64,000 bases of DNA from NCBI RefSeq assembly GCF_042219855.1, contig NZ_JBHJHP010000011.1, positions 1 to 64,000 of the forward strand. Reading direction: 5' to 3'. Shown one piece after another: positions 52,461-61,371 of this stretch; within the stretch, counting starts at the first letter, position 1, and each line of letters opens with the position of its first letter. Origin of the DNA: JBHJHP01 sp042219855 (GTDB lineage: Bacteria > Bacteroidota > Bacteroidia > Bacteroidales > UBA5342). A program made the position numbers and the translations under genes. The notes under the pieces are model-generated. The model did not search any database and had not been told where the DNA came from. It saw only the letters and a program-made list of their open reading frames with translations.

Positions 52461-53327
52461 ATGGCTAAGAAAAGTAAAAGGAAGAGCTTAAGACAAAAGT
52501 ACCGCATTTCCATCATCAACGAGGAAACGTATGATGAGGTTCAGTGGTGGAGACTGTCGCCCATCAATATCCTTATTTTTGTTTTTATCGTATTTACGCT
52601 GGTCGGTGGAGGTACAGCTGCCGTAATTGTCTTTACTCCCCTGAAACAGTATATTCCGGGTTTTCCGACCGCAGAAATGCAGGAGAACATTGCCCGTAGT
52701 ACTATTCTCGCTGATTCTCTGGAAAACAAACTGAACCAGTACGGACGATATCTGAACAGCATCGGCGTGATCCTTGAAGGCGATCTTCCGGAAGAAATGT
52801 TCGCCGATACCGGGTCATCTGAAACTCATCCAACCTTTATGGAGCGGATGGACCTGGAGCCCAGTCTGGCAGACTCTCTCTTCAGAGCCGATATTGAACA
52901 ACGTGAAAAATATAACCTTCAGGTTTTTAATGCTGACGAGGATGAAAATACAGATGATGACCTGATGCTGTATAAGCCGGTGGACGGTGTGGTAACTAAT
53001 TCCTTTGATCCGGAAGAAGAGCACTGGGGAGTGGATCTGGCTGCTGCACCAAACGAAAAGGTTATGTCGGTAGCTGACGGAACGGTTATTTTTGCTGAGT
53101 GGTCGCTGGTAACGGGTTATGTGATTCAGGTTCAGCATGCCAATAATCTGGTAAGTGTATATAAACATAACAGTACCCTGCTGAAGGATGAAGGGAATAA
53201 GGTAAAAGCAGGAGAGGCTATCGCGATTATCGGTAATTCGGGAGAATTGACCACAGGCCCTCATTTGCACCTGGAATTATGGAAGGACGGGAAAGCCATC
53301 GACCCGGAAAAACACATTGTATTTTAG
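52461..53327 (+). CDS. M23 family metallopeptidase
   Basis: A 288-residue membrane-anchored peptidase. A basic cytoplasmic start (MAKKSKRKSLRQKYR), a membrane helix (about 33-58), a short helical stalk (about 72-165) and a LytM/M23 domain (about 170-288). Zinc ligands are His188 and Asp192 in HWGVDLA, and His270 in GPHLHLELW, with His268 as catalytic partner. Such proteins cut peptidoglycan cross-bridges or control amidases. The downstream dxr start is 4 bp after the stop, so the two may be co-transcribed. Confidence 0.93.
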   Translation: MAKKSKRKSLRQKYRISIINEETYDEVQWWRLSPINILIFVFIVFTLVGGGTAAVIVFTPLKQYIPGFPTAEMQENIARSTILADSLENKLNQYGRYLNSIGVILEGDLPEEMFADTGSSETHPTFMERMDLEPSLADSLFRADIEQREKYNLQVFNADEDENTDDDLMLYKPVDGVVTNSFDPEEEHWGVDLAAAPNEKVMSVADGTVIFAEWSLVTGYVIQVQHANNLVSVYKHNSTLLKDEGNKVKAGEAIAIIGNSGELTTGPHLHLELWKDGKAIDPEKHIVF

Positions 53328-53331
53328 CTGC

Positions 53332-54492
53332 ATGGAAAAGACCAGAAAAAAACTTGCCATATTAGGTTCAACAGGTTCCATCGGAACGCAAACGTTAGAT
53401 GTTATCCGTGAACATAACGATAAATTCGAGGCCTATATCCTTACTGCCGGGAGTAATGCCGATTTACTGATCAGGCAGGCTATGGAGTTTAAACCCGAGG
53501 TGGTGGTCATAGGAAATAAGGAAAAGTATCCCGCCGTTTCAGAAGCTCTTGGAGGGTTGCCTATAAAAGTATTTGCTGGCGAAGAAGCTATTGCACAGGT
53601 CGTTGAGTTTGGGGCAGTGGATATGGTGGTGACGGCTATGGTGGGATATGCAGGGTTAAAACCAACCATTAATGCCATTAAAGCCGGTAAAAATATTGCA
53701 CTGGCCAATAAGGAAACACTGGTGGTGGCCGGTGAACTGATCATGGGAATGGCTGCAGAAAACAAGATTGCCATTTTACCGGTGGATTCAGAACATTCTG
53801 CGCTGTACCAGTGTATGGCAGGAGAGTGGCAGAATCAGGTAGAGAAGATAATCCTTACCGCTTCAGGTGGCCCTTTCAGAACCCGTAATTATGATTACCT
53901 GCAGAATGTAACCAGCAAAGAAGCCTTAAAACATCCCAACTGGGACATGGGGGCCAAGATTACTATAGATTCGGCAACAATGATGAATAAAGGATTTGAG
54001 GTGATTGAAGCCAAGTGGCTGTTCGGTCTCAAACATAACCAGATTGAAGTCATTGTGCATCCGCAGTCCATTATCCATTCGTTGGTTGAGTTTACCGACG
54101 GTTCACTGAAAGCACAAATGGGGCTGCCTGATATGAAATTGCCCATTCAGTATGCATTATCATATCCGAAAAGATTAAGGTCAACCTTCCCTCGTTTTAA
54201 CTTTATGGCCTATCCCGAACTGACCTTTGAGCAACCTGACCCGGAAAAATTCCGTTGCCTTGAACTGGCATATCAGGCCATGTATTGTGGTGGAAATATT
54301 CCCTGTATTATGAATGCAGCAAATGAGGTGGTTGTGAAAGCCTTTTTACAGGACAAAATCGGATTTCTTGAAATTGCGGAAATCATCGAAAAGACCATGG
54401 AGAAAACAGCCCATGTTAAAAAGCCAACTTACGAGGATTATGTGGCGACCGATGCCGAAGCGCGAAGAATTGCAGCGTCGATGATTAAATAA
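53332..54492 (+). CDS. dxr: 1-deoxy-D-xylulose 5-phosphate reductoisomerase
   Basis: A 386-residue cytoplasmic enzyme of the MEP isoprenoid pathway, converting DXP to MEP with NADPH. I start at the ATG at 53332 (MEKTRKKLAILG). Family marks are the Rossmann opening GSTGSIGTQTLD, ALANKETLVVAGE, the metal-binding region LPVDSEHSALYQC, and the TASGGPFR and WDMGAKITIDSATMMNKGFEVIEA segments. Length and motifs are standard. It lies directly after the M23 gene. Confidence 0.98.
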   Translation: MEKTRKKLAILGSTGSIGTQTLDVIREHNDKFEAYILTAGSNADLLIRQAMEFKPEVVVIGNKEKYPAVSEALGGLPIKVFAGEEAIAQVVEFGAVDMVVTAMVGYAGLKPTINAIKAGKNIALANKETLVVAGELIMGMAAENKIAILPVDSEHSALYQCMAGEWQNQVEKIILTASGGPFRTRNYDYLQNVTSKEALKHPNWDMGAKITIDSATMMNKGFEVIEAKWLFGLKHNQIEVIVHPQSIIHSLVEFTDGSLKAQMGLPDMKLPIQYALSYPKRLRSTFPRFNFMAYPELTFEQPDPEKFRCLELAYQAMYCGGNIPCIMNAANEVVVKAFLQDKIGFLEIAEIIEKTMEKTAHVKKPTYEDYVATDAEARRIAASMIK

Positions 54493-54497
54493 GATAT

Positions 54498-54575
54498 AAG
54501 AATCAAGACGGAAGACACAAGAATCAGGATTTCACGATTCACGACTCACGATTTCACGACTCAAGATTTCGTGTA
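54498..54575. repeat. Low-complexity GATTC/CACGA repeat
   Basis: The gap between dxr and cdd consists of short repeated words (AGAATCAAGACG, ACGATTCACGACTCACGATTTCACGACTC split across copies). The words AGAATCAAGACG and AAGAATCAGG recur in reverse orientation near 47951-47981. It has no coding capacity. Confidence 0.5.
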
Positions 54576-55055
54576 TCAAAAACTCGAGCTGTCGAATCTC
54601 AAGGGCAGTAAATCATTGGAATTTTCTATGGCAACAATCTTTTCACTGCCGTAAAGGATCACCTTCATAGGCGAACCAAATCTGGTGTTGGATTCCGTGA
54701 TGACCTGTCTGCAACTGCCGCAGGGTGCAACTGGCTGATCAAGAAATAATCCGTCTTTTTGTGCACAGACAGCCAGACAAACTGCTCTGCTTGCAGGATA
54801 CCTGGCATGAGCCGCAAACAGCGCCACACGTTCGGCACATAAGCCGGAAGGATAGGCCGCATTTTCCTGGTTGCTTCCGGTCACGATTTCACCATTATCA
54901 AGCAAAACGGCGGCACCTACATGAAAACCCGAGTAGGGAGCCCATGCTGTCTCTGCAGCATTCTTACAGGCTTCAATGGTTTCTTTTTCCAATGCTGAAA
55001 ATTCATCACTGTTATCGAATTCCAGTGCGGTTAGTGTGATTTGTTTTGTTTTCAT
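54576..55055 (-). CDS. cdd: Cytidine deaminase
   Basis: A 159-residue cytoplasmic enzyme deaminating cytidine and deoxycytidine. The catalytic Glu and first zinc ligand lie in SGLCAERVALF and the other two ligands in PCGSCRQV; the substrate loop YSGFHVGAAVLL is also present. The N-terminus has about 20 extra residues before the usual start of the fold, which is common in Bacteroidota. It is convergent with dxr and divergent from the methyltransferase gene. Confidence 0.95.
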   Translation of the reverse strand: MKTKQITLTALEFDNSDEFSALEKETIEACKNAAETAWAPYSGFHVGAAVLLDNGEIVTGSNQENAAYPSGLCAERVALFAAHARYPASRAVCLAVCAQKDGLFLDQPVAPCGSCRQVITESNTRFGSPMKVILYGSEKIVAIENSNDLLPLRFDSSSF

Positions 55056-55153
55056 TGCAGTTTTCTAAGCGTTTCAAAATTAACGATAATGTTCTGTTGC
55101 ATCAACATTATGTGAGGTGTTTGTGCTATTTTTGTCCAATTAATCCTATTTGT

Positions 55154-55864
55154 ATGTTACAAAGTGATCCGATTGGGCTGGCCGTTTCTGATTTTTTTAA
55201 AACGGGTAAGGCAAAAAAGCTCATTGTACATTCATCACAATTTGATGATGATGAAATCCCGGTAAACTATCTTTTCAGAAGTTACAGTCGACTTCCGGCC
55301 ATTGAAAAATCGGCTATCAGCAACTGTAATGGAAGAGTGCTTGATACAGGCGCATGTACCGGCGCACATGCATTGATACTGCAGGAAAAAGGTTTTGATG
55401 TGACAGCCCTGGAAATATCTGATCTGTGTTGTGAAGTCATGAAGAAGCGTGGTGTTGAACATGTGATCCATGGCGATATTTTAAGGATTGAACCAACGAA
55501 ATACGATACCGTTCTGGTGCTTATGAACGGAACGGGCCTGGCAGGTACGATCAATAACCTGGGATCATTTCTTAAAAGGTTGGGATCTTTTTTAAACAGC
55601 GGTGGTCAGATTCTGATCGACAGCAGCGATCTGAAGTATCTTTATGAGGAAGATGATGGTTCATACCTGGTTGATCTGAACGGAGCTTACTATGGTGAAA
55701 TCGATTTTCAGATGGAGTACAATGGAATTAAGGGAGAAACGTTCCCCTGGCTGTATGTTGATCCGGATACATTTGCGCTGATTGCAGAACAGTCGGGATT
55801 TAGTTTTAAAATCCTTAAAGAAGGTAACCATTATGATTACCTGGCCCGGCTAATCAAAAAATAA
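55154..55864 (+). CDS. Class I SAM-dependent methyltransferase
   Basis: A 236-residue protein; I start at the ATG at 55154 (MLQSDPIGLAVSDF), because the longer frame to 55046 would overlap cdd. The Rossmann fold has motif I VLDTGACTGAHALILQEKG, with Asp in VTALEIS as the next SAM contact, and the NGTGLAGTINNLGSF region. The substrate is not evident. A TATTTTTG box (55127-55134) lies just upstream. Its stop is 1 bp from the convergent meaB stop. Confidence 0.85.
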   Translation: MLQSDPIGLAVSDFFKTGKAKKLIVHSSQFDDDEIPVNYLFRSYSRLPAIEKSAISNCNGRVLDTGACTGAHALILQEKGFDVTALEISDLCCEVMKKRGVEHVIHGDILRIEPTKYDTVLVLMNGTGLAGTINNLGSFLKRLGSFLNSGGQILIDSSDLKYLYEEDDGSYLVDLNGAYYGEIDFQMEYNGIKGETFPWLYVDPDTFALIAEQSGFSFKILKEGNHYDYLARLIKK

Positions 55865-55865
55865 A

Positions 55866-56993
55866 CTATTTCTTAAGATTCTTAAAATAAAGATCCAGCA
55901 ATTCTCTTGCTGCGATGAAGGAACTTTTTTCTTCGTTCAATACCTGTTGTTCCAGTATTGGGATACCGGCTTTTATGTCCGGTTCATTGTAGAAATTTTG
56001 TTTGAGTTGTTCATTGATGCTCTCATACATCCAGTATTTGGCCTGTCGTTTGCGGCGATCGTAAAAGTAATTGTTGGTTTTAGTATGACTCAGGTATTCC
56101 AGCAACATATTCCAGATGTCGCTGATGCCGGTGTGATGTAATGCAGAACAGGTCATGACGCGGGGTGACCAACCGGATTCTGATGGTGGAAAAAGATGCA
56201 GTGCATTGCTGTATTCCCGTTTTGCCATGTCTGCTTTTTTTATGTTGTCACCGTCAGCTTTGTTAATGGTAATCGCATCGGCCATTTCCATGATGCCTCT
56301 TTTAATACCCTGTAACTCATCACCGGCACCGGCGATAAGGACCAGCAAAAAGAAATCGACCATGGAGTGCACTGCAGTCTCTGACTGTCCCACCCCAACA
56401 GTTTCTACAAATATGGTGTCGAAACCGGCGGCCTCGCATAAAATAATACTTTCACGGGTTTTCCTGGCTACACCTCCTAATGTACCCGCAGACGGACTCG
56501 GACGGATGTAAGCATTTGATTCGGATGATAATTTTTCCATCCGGGTTTTATCGCCTAAAATGCTGCCTTTTGTTTTTTCGCTGGAAGGATCTATGGCCAG
56601 AACTGCCAGTTTGCCACCGTTGTCGATTATATGCATGCCGAGCGATTCGATAAAAGTACTTTTACCGGCACCGGGTACTCCTGTAATTCCTAATCTGATG
56701 GAATGGCCTGTATGGGGAAGGCATTTCTCAATTACTTCCTGTGCCAGCTGATAGTGTTCCTGCTTATTGCTCTCAACCATGGTGACAGCCTGGCTCAGGA
56801 TAGTGATATTCCCCTTTAATATCCCATCTACAAATTCATCGACCGAACGAACGGCCTTCTTCTTTTTCCTGAATTTTTTCAGGTTGGGATTAACAGCAGG
56901 TGGTTGATCAATTCCGGAATTGACACTTAAGCCTTTGTATGAGGCATCATTTTCGGGGTGCTCAATATGGTGGTGTGAATCTTTCTCTGACAT
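55866..56993 (-). CDS. meaB: Methylmalonyl-CoA mutase-associated GTPase MeaB
   Basis: A 375-residue cytoplasmic G3E-family GTPase that loads and protects methylmalonyl-CoA mutase. G1 is GVPGAGKST, the Mg-binding DPSS lies in AIDPSSEKTKG, the switch-like G3 is ETVGVGQSE, and NKADGDN is the G4 motif. The N-terminal 50 residues are polar and His-rich and not conserved in the family core. The mutase itself is not in the window. Length of the core is standard (about 320). Confidence 0.95.
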   Translation of the reverse strand: MSEKDSHHHIEHPENDASYKGLSVNSGIDQPPAVNPNLKKFRKKKKAVRSVDEFVDGILKGNITILSQAVTMVESNKQEHYQLAQEVIEKCLPHTGHSIRLGITGVPGAGKSTFIESLGMHIIDNGGKLAVLAIDPSSEKTKGSILGDKTRMEKLSSESNAYIRPSPSAGTLGGVARKTRESIILCEAAGFDTIFVETVGVGQSETAVHSMVDFFLLVLIAGAGDELQGIKRGIMEMADAITINKADGDNIKKADMAKREYSNALHLFPPSESGWSPRVMTCSALHHTGISDIWNMLLEYLSHTKTNNYFYDRRKRQAKYWMYESINEQLKQNFYNEPDIKAGIPILEQQVLNEEKSSFIAARELLDLYFKNLKK

Positions 56994-57087
56994 AAATTTT
57001 ATCTTTCAGACAAAGTTAAAGAAATCAATCGCCGCAGCCATGAATAAAGAAAAATATTGTTAGTGTGTTTTCCACAGGATACGGATT

Positions 57088-57116
57088 TTGCATAATTCAA
57101 TTTTTTATTACATTTG
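57088..57116 (+). promoter_or_regulatory. Promoter of the tRNA-Leu region
   Basis: TTG (57088-57090), an 18-bp spacer and TACATTTG (57109-57116), a full TAnnTTTG match. Transcription would start near 57123, so the broken tRNA-Leu half at 57148 would be part of the precursor of the intact tRNA. Confidence 0.65.
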
Positions 57117-57147
57117 CATCCGCAAAACGGTTTACCGTTGCCAAAAC

Positions 57148-57188
57148 GCCCGGATGGCGGCCCCGATGCTTCGGGGGGTAGACGCGCT
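57148..57188 (+). pseudogene. Broken 5' half of tRNA-Leu
   Basis: GCCCGGATGGCGG (57148-57160) and GGTAGACGCGCT (57177-57188) are identical to the 5' part of the intact tRNA-Leu 100 bp downstream. In between, AATA is replaced by the perfect hairpin CCCCGAtgctTCGGGG (57161-57176). No anticodon arm or 3' half follows. Confidence 0.75.
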
Positions 57189-57247
57189 AATAGAAATATC
57201 TTTTATATTGGCGTTAAAACAAAGCCATCCAACAATTTTATATTGTT

Positions 57248-57331
57248 GCCCGGATGGCGGAATAGGTAGACGCGCTGGTCTCAAAAACCAGTGGTAGCAA
57301 TACCGTACCGGTTCGATTCCGGTTCCGGGTA
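57248..57331 (+). tRNA. tRNA-Leu (CAA)
   Basis: An 84-base class II tRNA. The acceptor stem is GCCCGGA with TCCGGGT (one terminal G-U), the D-arm has GGTAGAC, the anticodon stem is CTGGT/ACCAG with loop CTCAAAA and anticodon CAA (57282-57284), a variable arm follows, and the T-loop is GGTTCGATTCC. The discriminator is A at 57331 and CCA is not encoded. A hairpin terminator follows after four bases. Confidence 0.95.
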
Positions 57332-57334
57332 CAG

Positions 57335-57375
57335 AAAGAGCGAATAACAGAATGATGTTTTTCGCTCTTTTTATT
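57335..57375. terminator. Bidirectional terminator between tRNA-Leu and the T9SS plug gene
   Basis: AAAGAGCGAA (57335-57344) pairs with TTCGCTCTTT (57361-57370) around a 16-base loop, followed by more T on the plus strand. On the minus strand it overlaps the stop codon of the plug gene and also ends in T-rich sequence, so it should serve both transcripts. Confidence 0.85.
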
Positions 57376-58639
57376 TTGCATTTGCAGTAACTAAAGTATA
57401 GCCTACAAGTCTGTCGTATCGGTCGCTGAAAGATCTGTAGTAGGCATAGATGCGGTAATCATTTTCGGTTTCAAAAAAGTTATTTTCGTAAGGTGAATAA
57501 CTCGCAATTTTTTCTCCGGTAGGTAAAAACAGGTACTGGTAATCGTAACGTCCCTGTTTCAGAAGAATATTCGTATTGTATGCTTTTTCATCAAAATCGT
57601 ATTTCATCTCATAAGGATCTGAGAATTCTCCATAAGTAAAATCGCCGTTTAAAAAGATTTTGCCATTAAAATAAGGATCATCACGGCGAATGGTAAAATG
57701 CACAATAACATAATCCGATTCCAGTGCGAGATTATCCTGATCAGCTTCCTGTCTTCTCACAAAGAATTTGCCGTTTACATCGTGCCTGTAACTGTAACTT
57801 ATCTTGCTTTGTGGTTCATCGGGAATTAATACCATATGATAGTAGGGCGCATAATATTGAATGCTTTGAATGCCATGTGTATTATATCGGGTGGACGTGG
57901 CTTCGAAATACCTGAATTCATTACCGCCTTTAAATACCAGATCCGCATTGTGTTCGTATACCAGCTGGTTTGGTTTAATAAAGGTTGGCTGAATGCCGGA
58001 TTTTATATTGTCTCTTCTGTCGTTTTGCTGAATAAAAATTTTCATCTCTGTTGCCGGATCCTGTATAGGCAATTCAGGATGTGACACAACAAAATTTATT
58101 TGCTGGTTCTCTTTTCTTATATCGGTTTCGGTAACAAATGCCACCTCCGGTACAATATTAACCGTATTTTCATATACGTAAAAACATGCTGTAAGAACCG
58201 GTTCTTTACTGTTGCTGCCGGTAACAGTAACAACATAATTCCCCGATACTTTTAGTGAGGTATAATCATTTGGAATTTTGAGTTTGTAATGAACATATGG
58301 TACATTTGTATTAATGGAGTATTCATAATCGTCAATAAAAGATGTTTTAAAACCGGTTATGACCTCTGTATCTGTCAGATCCGATGGCAGCCAGTCGCTG
58401 TTGCAGTGGGTAATGTGGTATTTCAGGCTCTGTTCACTGTCAGACAGTTCGTCAAAGCTTATAATGATCTGGTCACCACCGTTCAGGGCAATAGCCGGAT
58501 ACGATAAAATATTGTCGGAATTATAAACCTGCAACGTCTTAAAATCCGGGGATGTAATATGCGTAAAGTAAGGCTCAATTCCGTAGGAATTAATTAGAGT
58601 TAATATAAATAAAAATAATAATGTATTGATCTTTAGCAT
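57371..58639 (-). CDS. Type IX secretion system plug protein (DUF5103)
   Basis: A 422-residue protein with a signal peptide (1-19). It matches DUF5103: LQVYNSDNILSYPAIALNGGDQIIISFDEL near residues 35-65, YHITHCNSDWLPSDL, the long beta-sandwich core, FNGKIFLNGDFT and a C-terminal RYDYQYLF segment. This family was identified as the plug that seals the periplasmic or lateral side of the T9SS translocon. Three T9SS cargo proteins are encoded in the same window, so the assignment fits. It is divergent from nqrA. Confidence 0.88.
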   Translation of the reverse strand: MLKINTLLFLFILTLINSYGIEPYFTHITSPDFKTLQVYNSDNILSYPAIALNGGDQIIISFDELSDSEQSLKYHITHCNSDWLPSDLTDTEVITGFKTSFIDDYEYSINTNVPYVHYKLKIPNDYTSLKVSGNYVVTVTGSNSKEPVLTACFYVYENTVNIVPEVAFVTETDIRKENQQINFVVSHPELPIQDPATEMKIFIQQNDRRDNIKSGIQPTFIKPNQLVYEHNADLVFKGGNEFRYFEATSTRYNTHGIQSIQYYAPYYHMVLIPDEPQSKISYSYRHDVNGKFFVRRQEADQDNLALESDYVIVHFTIRRDDPYFNGKIFLNGDFTYGEFSDPYEMKYDFDEKAYNTNILLKQGRYDYQYLFLPTGEKIASYSPYENNFFETENDYRIYAYYRSFSDRYDRLVGYTLVTANAK

Positions 58640-58785
58640 AATAGGCTAATTTTAAACAAATTACAAATATAGATGTTTACATTGAAGAAAAAAATCTTTA
58701 TAAAGATGTTAAACAATAACGATTGAGCGATAAAATTTAATACTTTTGCACAAAATTTTTAGGAAAAATTATATTTCTTCTTACT

Positions 58786-60138
58786 ATGGCGGAAATGATT
58801 AAAATCAGGAAGGGATTGGATATCAAGCTCGAAGGTAAAGCTGAAGAGCAGATATTATCAACCCCCAAAGCAGAACTATTTGCTTTAAAACCGACAGACT
58901 TCCATGGATTAACGCCAAAGCTTCTTTTAAAACCGGGAGAAAAAGTAAAAGTTGGAACACCGGTATTTTTTGATAAGTACAACCCTAAAGTTTTATTTGT
59001 TTCACCGGTTAGTGGTGAACTGGTTGATGTTGTCAGGGGAGAACGCAGACGCATACTGGAAGTTGTCATTAAAAGCGATGGCAAAATGACTGCAGAGGAT
59101 TTGGGAAAATCCGATGTGTCAAAAATGAAGCGGGAAGAGGTTGTTGAGAAAATTCAGCAGGCGGGAATGTGGTCTTTCATAAAACAAAGACCCTATGATA
59201 TTATTGCCAAAGCAAATAAAGAGCCCAAGGCGATTTTTATTTCCGGATTTGATACTGCGCCTTTGGCACCGGACTATAGTTTCATGCTTAAAGATAAAGG
59301 TGCCGAATTACAGGAGGGGATAAATGTTCTGAAAAAACTCACTGCCGGTAAAGTTCACCTGTCAGTTGACGGAAACTCTCCTGCAAAAGTTTTTAAATCA
59401 CTTAAGGGTGTTGAGATCCACGAAGTCGATGGTCCGCATCCTGCAGGAAACGTTGGAATTCAGATTCACCATATTGATGCCATCAATAAAAATGAAGTTG
59501 CATGGGTTATCAATCCTCAGGATGTAGCCGCTCTGGGCAGCTTGTTCATAAATGGAAAATATGATCCGACCAGAACTATTGCCATCACAGGTTCAGAACT
59601 AAAGAAAACAGGTTATTACAACATTATTCTCGGTATGTCGGTAACGCCGTTTATCGCGGATAATGTAAATAAGGATGTTCATCTTCGCGTCATCAGCGGT
59701 AATGTGCTGACTGGCACCAAAATTTCAAAAGATGGTTATCTTGGCGCATACCATCATCAGCTGACAGTAATTCCTGAAGGTGATGATTTTGAGTTTATGG
59801 GCTGGGCTAATCCGGGATTTAATAAATTCAGTGTACATGGTAATGTCTTTTCAAAGTTTCTGGGTAAACGTACATGGAAACTGGATGCCAACCTTCATGG
59901 GGGTTACAGGGCACTAGTTATGTCTGGTGAATATGAAAAGGTACTGCCAATGGATATTTTGCCTGAATTTTTGCTGAAATCTGTTATTGTTAAGGATATT
60001 GATAAGATGGAGCAGTTGGGCATTTATGAAATTGCGCCGGAAGATATGGCCTTATGTGAAGTTGTTTGTACATCCAAGACCGAAGTTCAGCGTATTATTC
60101 GTGAGGGACTGGATCTGATGATTCAGGAATTAGGATAA
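58786..60138 (+). CDS. nqrA: Na+-NQR subunit A
   Basis: A 450-residue cytoplasmic-side subunit of the Na+-translocating NADH:quinone oxidoreductase. It opens with KIRKGLDIKLEGKAEE and has the characteristic LLKPGEKVKVGTPVFFDK, FVSPVSGELVDVVRGERR and HPAGNVGIQIHHID segments. NqrA binds quinone and holds no covalent cofactor. It is the first gene of nqrABCDEF. TACTTTTG (58741-58748) lies upstream, though the -33 spacing is not ideal. The complex pumps Na+ during NADH oxidation. Confidence 0.97.
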   Translation: MAEMIKIRKGLDIKLEGKAEEQILSTPKAELFALKPTDFHGLTPKLLLKPGEKVKVGTPVFFDKYNPKVLFVSPVSGELVDVVRGERRRILEVVIKSDGKMTAEDLGKSDVSKMKREEVVEKIQQAGMWSFIKQRPYDIIAKANKEPKAIFISGFDTAPLAPDYSFMLKDKGAELQEGINVLKKLTAGKVHLSVDGNSPAKVFKSLKGVEIHEVDGPHPAGNVGIQIHHIDAINKNEVAWVINPQDVAALGSLFINGKYDPTRTIAITGSELKKTGYYNIILGMSVTPFIADNVNKDVHLRVISGNVLTGTKISKDGYLGAYHHQLTVIPEGDDFEFMGWANPGFNKFSVHGNVFSKFLGKRTWKLDANLHGGYRALVMSGEYEKVLPMDILPEFLLKSVIVKDIDKMEQLGIYEIAPEDMALCEVVCTSKTEVQRIIREGLDLMIQELG

Positions 60139-60165
60139 AAAATTTACAATATAAAATTCAGAGCC

Positions 60166-61359
60166 TTGAAAGCATTAAGAAAAATTATTGATAACATTAA
60201 ACCTCAATTTGAAAAGGGTGGAAAGTTTGAAAAGCTCCACTCTGTGTTTGATGGTTTTGAAACTTTTCTCTTTGTACCGGACAAGACTTCTAAAAGCGGA
60301 GTGCATATTCATGATCAGAATGATATGAAACGCACAATGATCACTGTGGTCATTGCACTTATACCTGCCTTGCTTTTTGGAATGTTTAATGTCGGTTATC
60401 AGCATTTTCATGCACTGGGAGAAACAAAAGAGTTTTTTGAAACATTCTGGTATGGTTTAATTCGGGTATTGCCTATTGTCATTGTTTCATATGTAGTTGG
60501 ATTGGGCATTGAGTTCGTGTTCGCCCAGATTAAGGGGCATGAGATTCAGGAAGGTTTTCTTGTAACAGGAATGCTTATTCCTTTAATTGTGCCAATCGAT
60601 GTACCGTTGTGGATGGTAGGTGTGGCCACAGCTTTCGCAGTCATTTTTGCCAAGGAAGCATTTGGTGGGACAGGAATGAACGTGTTTAATGTGGCACTGA
60701 TTACCCGTGCTTTTCTGTTTTTTGCTTATCCCATATATATGTCGGGTGACAGCGTGTGGATCAGGGGTATAGCAAAAGGTGCGGCACTGCCTGATGGTTT
60801 CAGTGGTGCAACAGCATTAAGTCAGGCTGCTCTTGCTCATTCAGGTGAAGCTGCTAAAATAGTGGATGGATTTGGTAATCCGGTCTCGTTATGGGATATG
60901 TTTGCAGGGTTTATACCCGGTTCAATAGGTGAGACTTCAACCATTGCCATATTAATTGGTGCTGCTATTTTAATCATAACAGGAGTTGGTAGCTGGAAAG
61001 TAATCGTGAGCACCTTTGCAGGTGGTTATCTGATGGCGCTGTTACTGCATGTGGCAACAGGCGACAATGCATTTATGCTAATGCCCCCACATTATCAGTT
61101 GGTTCTGGGTGGTTTTGCATTTGGAGCCGTCTTTATGGCAACTGACCCGGTTACCGGTTCACGAACAGAAACAGGAAAATGGATTTACGGCTTTTTAATC
61201 GGTGCTCTGGCCATTCTGATCAGAATTGTTAACCCGGCATATCCTGAAGGAGTGATGCTGGCGATCCTGATCATGAATATATTTGCGCCACTCATCGATC
61301 ATGCTGTGGTCCATCAGAATATTAAACGACGTTTGAAACGAGTAAAAGCAAACGCTTAA
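60166..61359 (+). CDS. nqrB: Na+-NQR subunit B
   Basis: A 397-residue membrane subunit with about ten helices. It starts at a TTG codon (MKALRKIIDN when initiated), which matches the usual N-terminus of the family, so the non-ATG start looks real. The covalent FMN site is Thr216 in DGFSGAT. GGTGMNVFNVALITRAFLFF and the FMATDPVTGSRTETGK segment are conserved. It lies 27 bp after nqrA and 12 bp before nqrC. Confidence 0.97.
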   Translation: MKALRKIIDNIKPQFEKGGKFEKLHSVFDGFETFLFVPDKTSKSGVHIHDQNDMKRTMITVVIALIPALLFGMFNVGYQHFHALGETKEFFETFWYGLIRVLPIVIVSYVVGLGIEFVFAQIKGHEIQEGFLVTGMLIPLIVPIDVPLWMVGVATAFAVIFAKEAFGGTGMNVFNVALITRAFLFFAYPIYMSGDSVWIRGIAKGAALPDGFSGATALSQAALAHSGEAAKIVDGFGNPVSLWDMFAGFIPGSIGETSTIAILIGAAILIITGVGSWKVIVSTFAGGYLMALLLHVATGDNAFMLMPPHYQLVLGGFAFGAVFMATDPVTGSRTETGKWIYGFLIGALAILIRIVNPAYPEGVMLAILIMNIFAPLIDHAVVHQNIKRRLKRVKANA

Positions 61360-61371
61360 AAGATAGATGTC

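Noticed and set aside
57148..57188. Second functional tRNA-Leu gene
   Set aside because: Only the acceptor 5' strand and D-arm words are present, interrupted by a hairpin, with no anticodon arm or 3' half.
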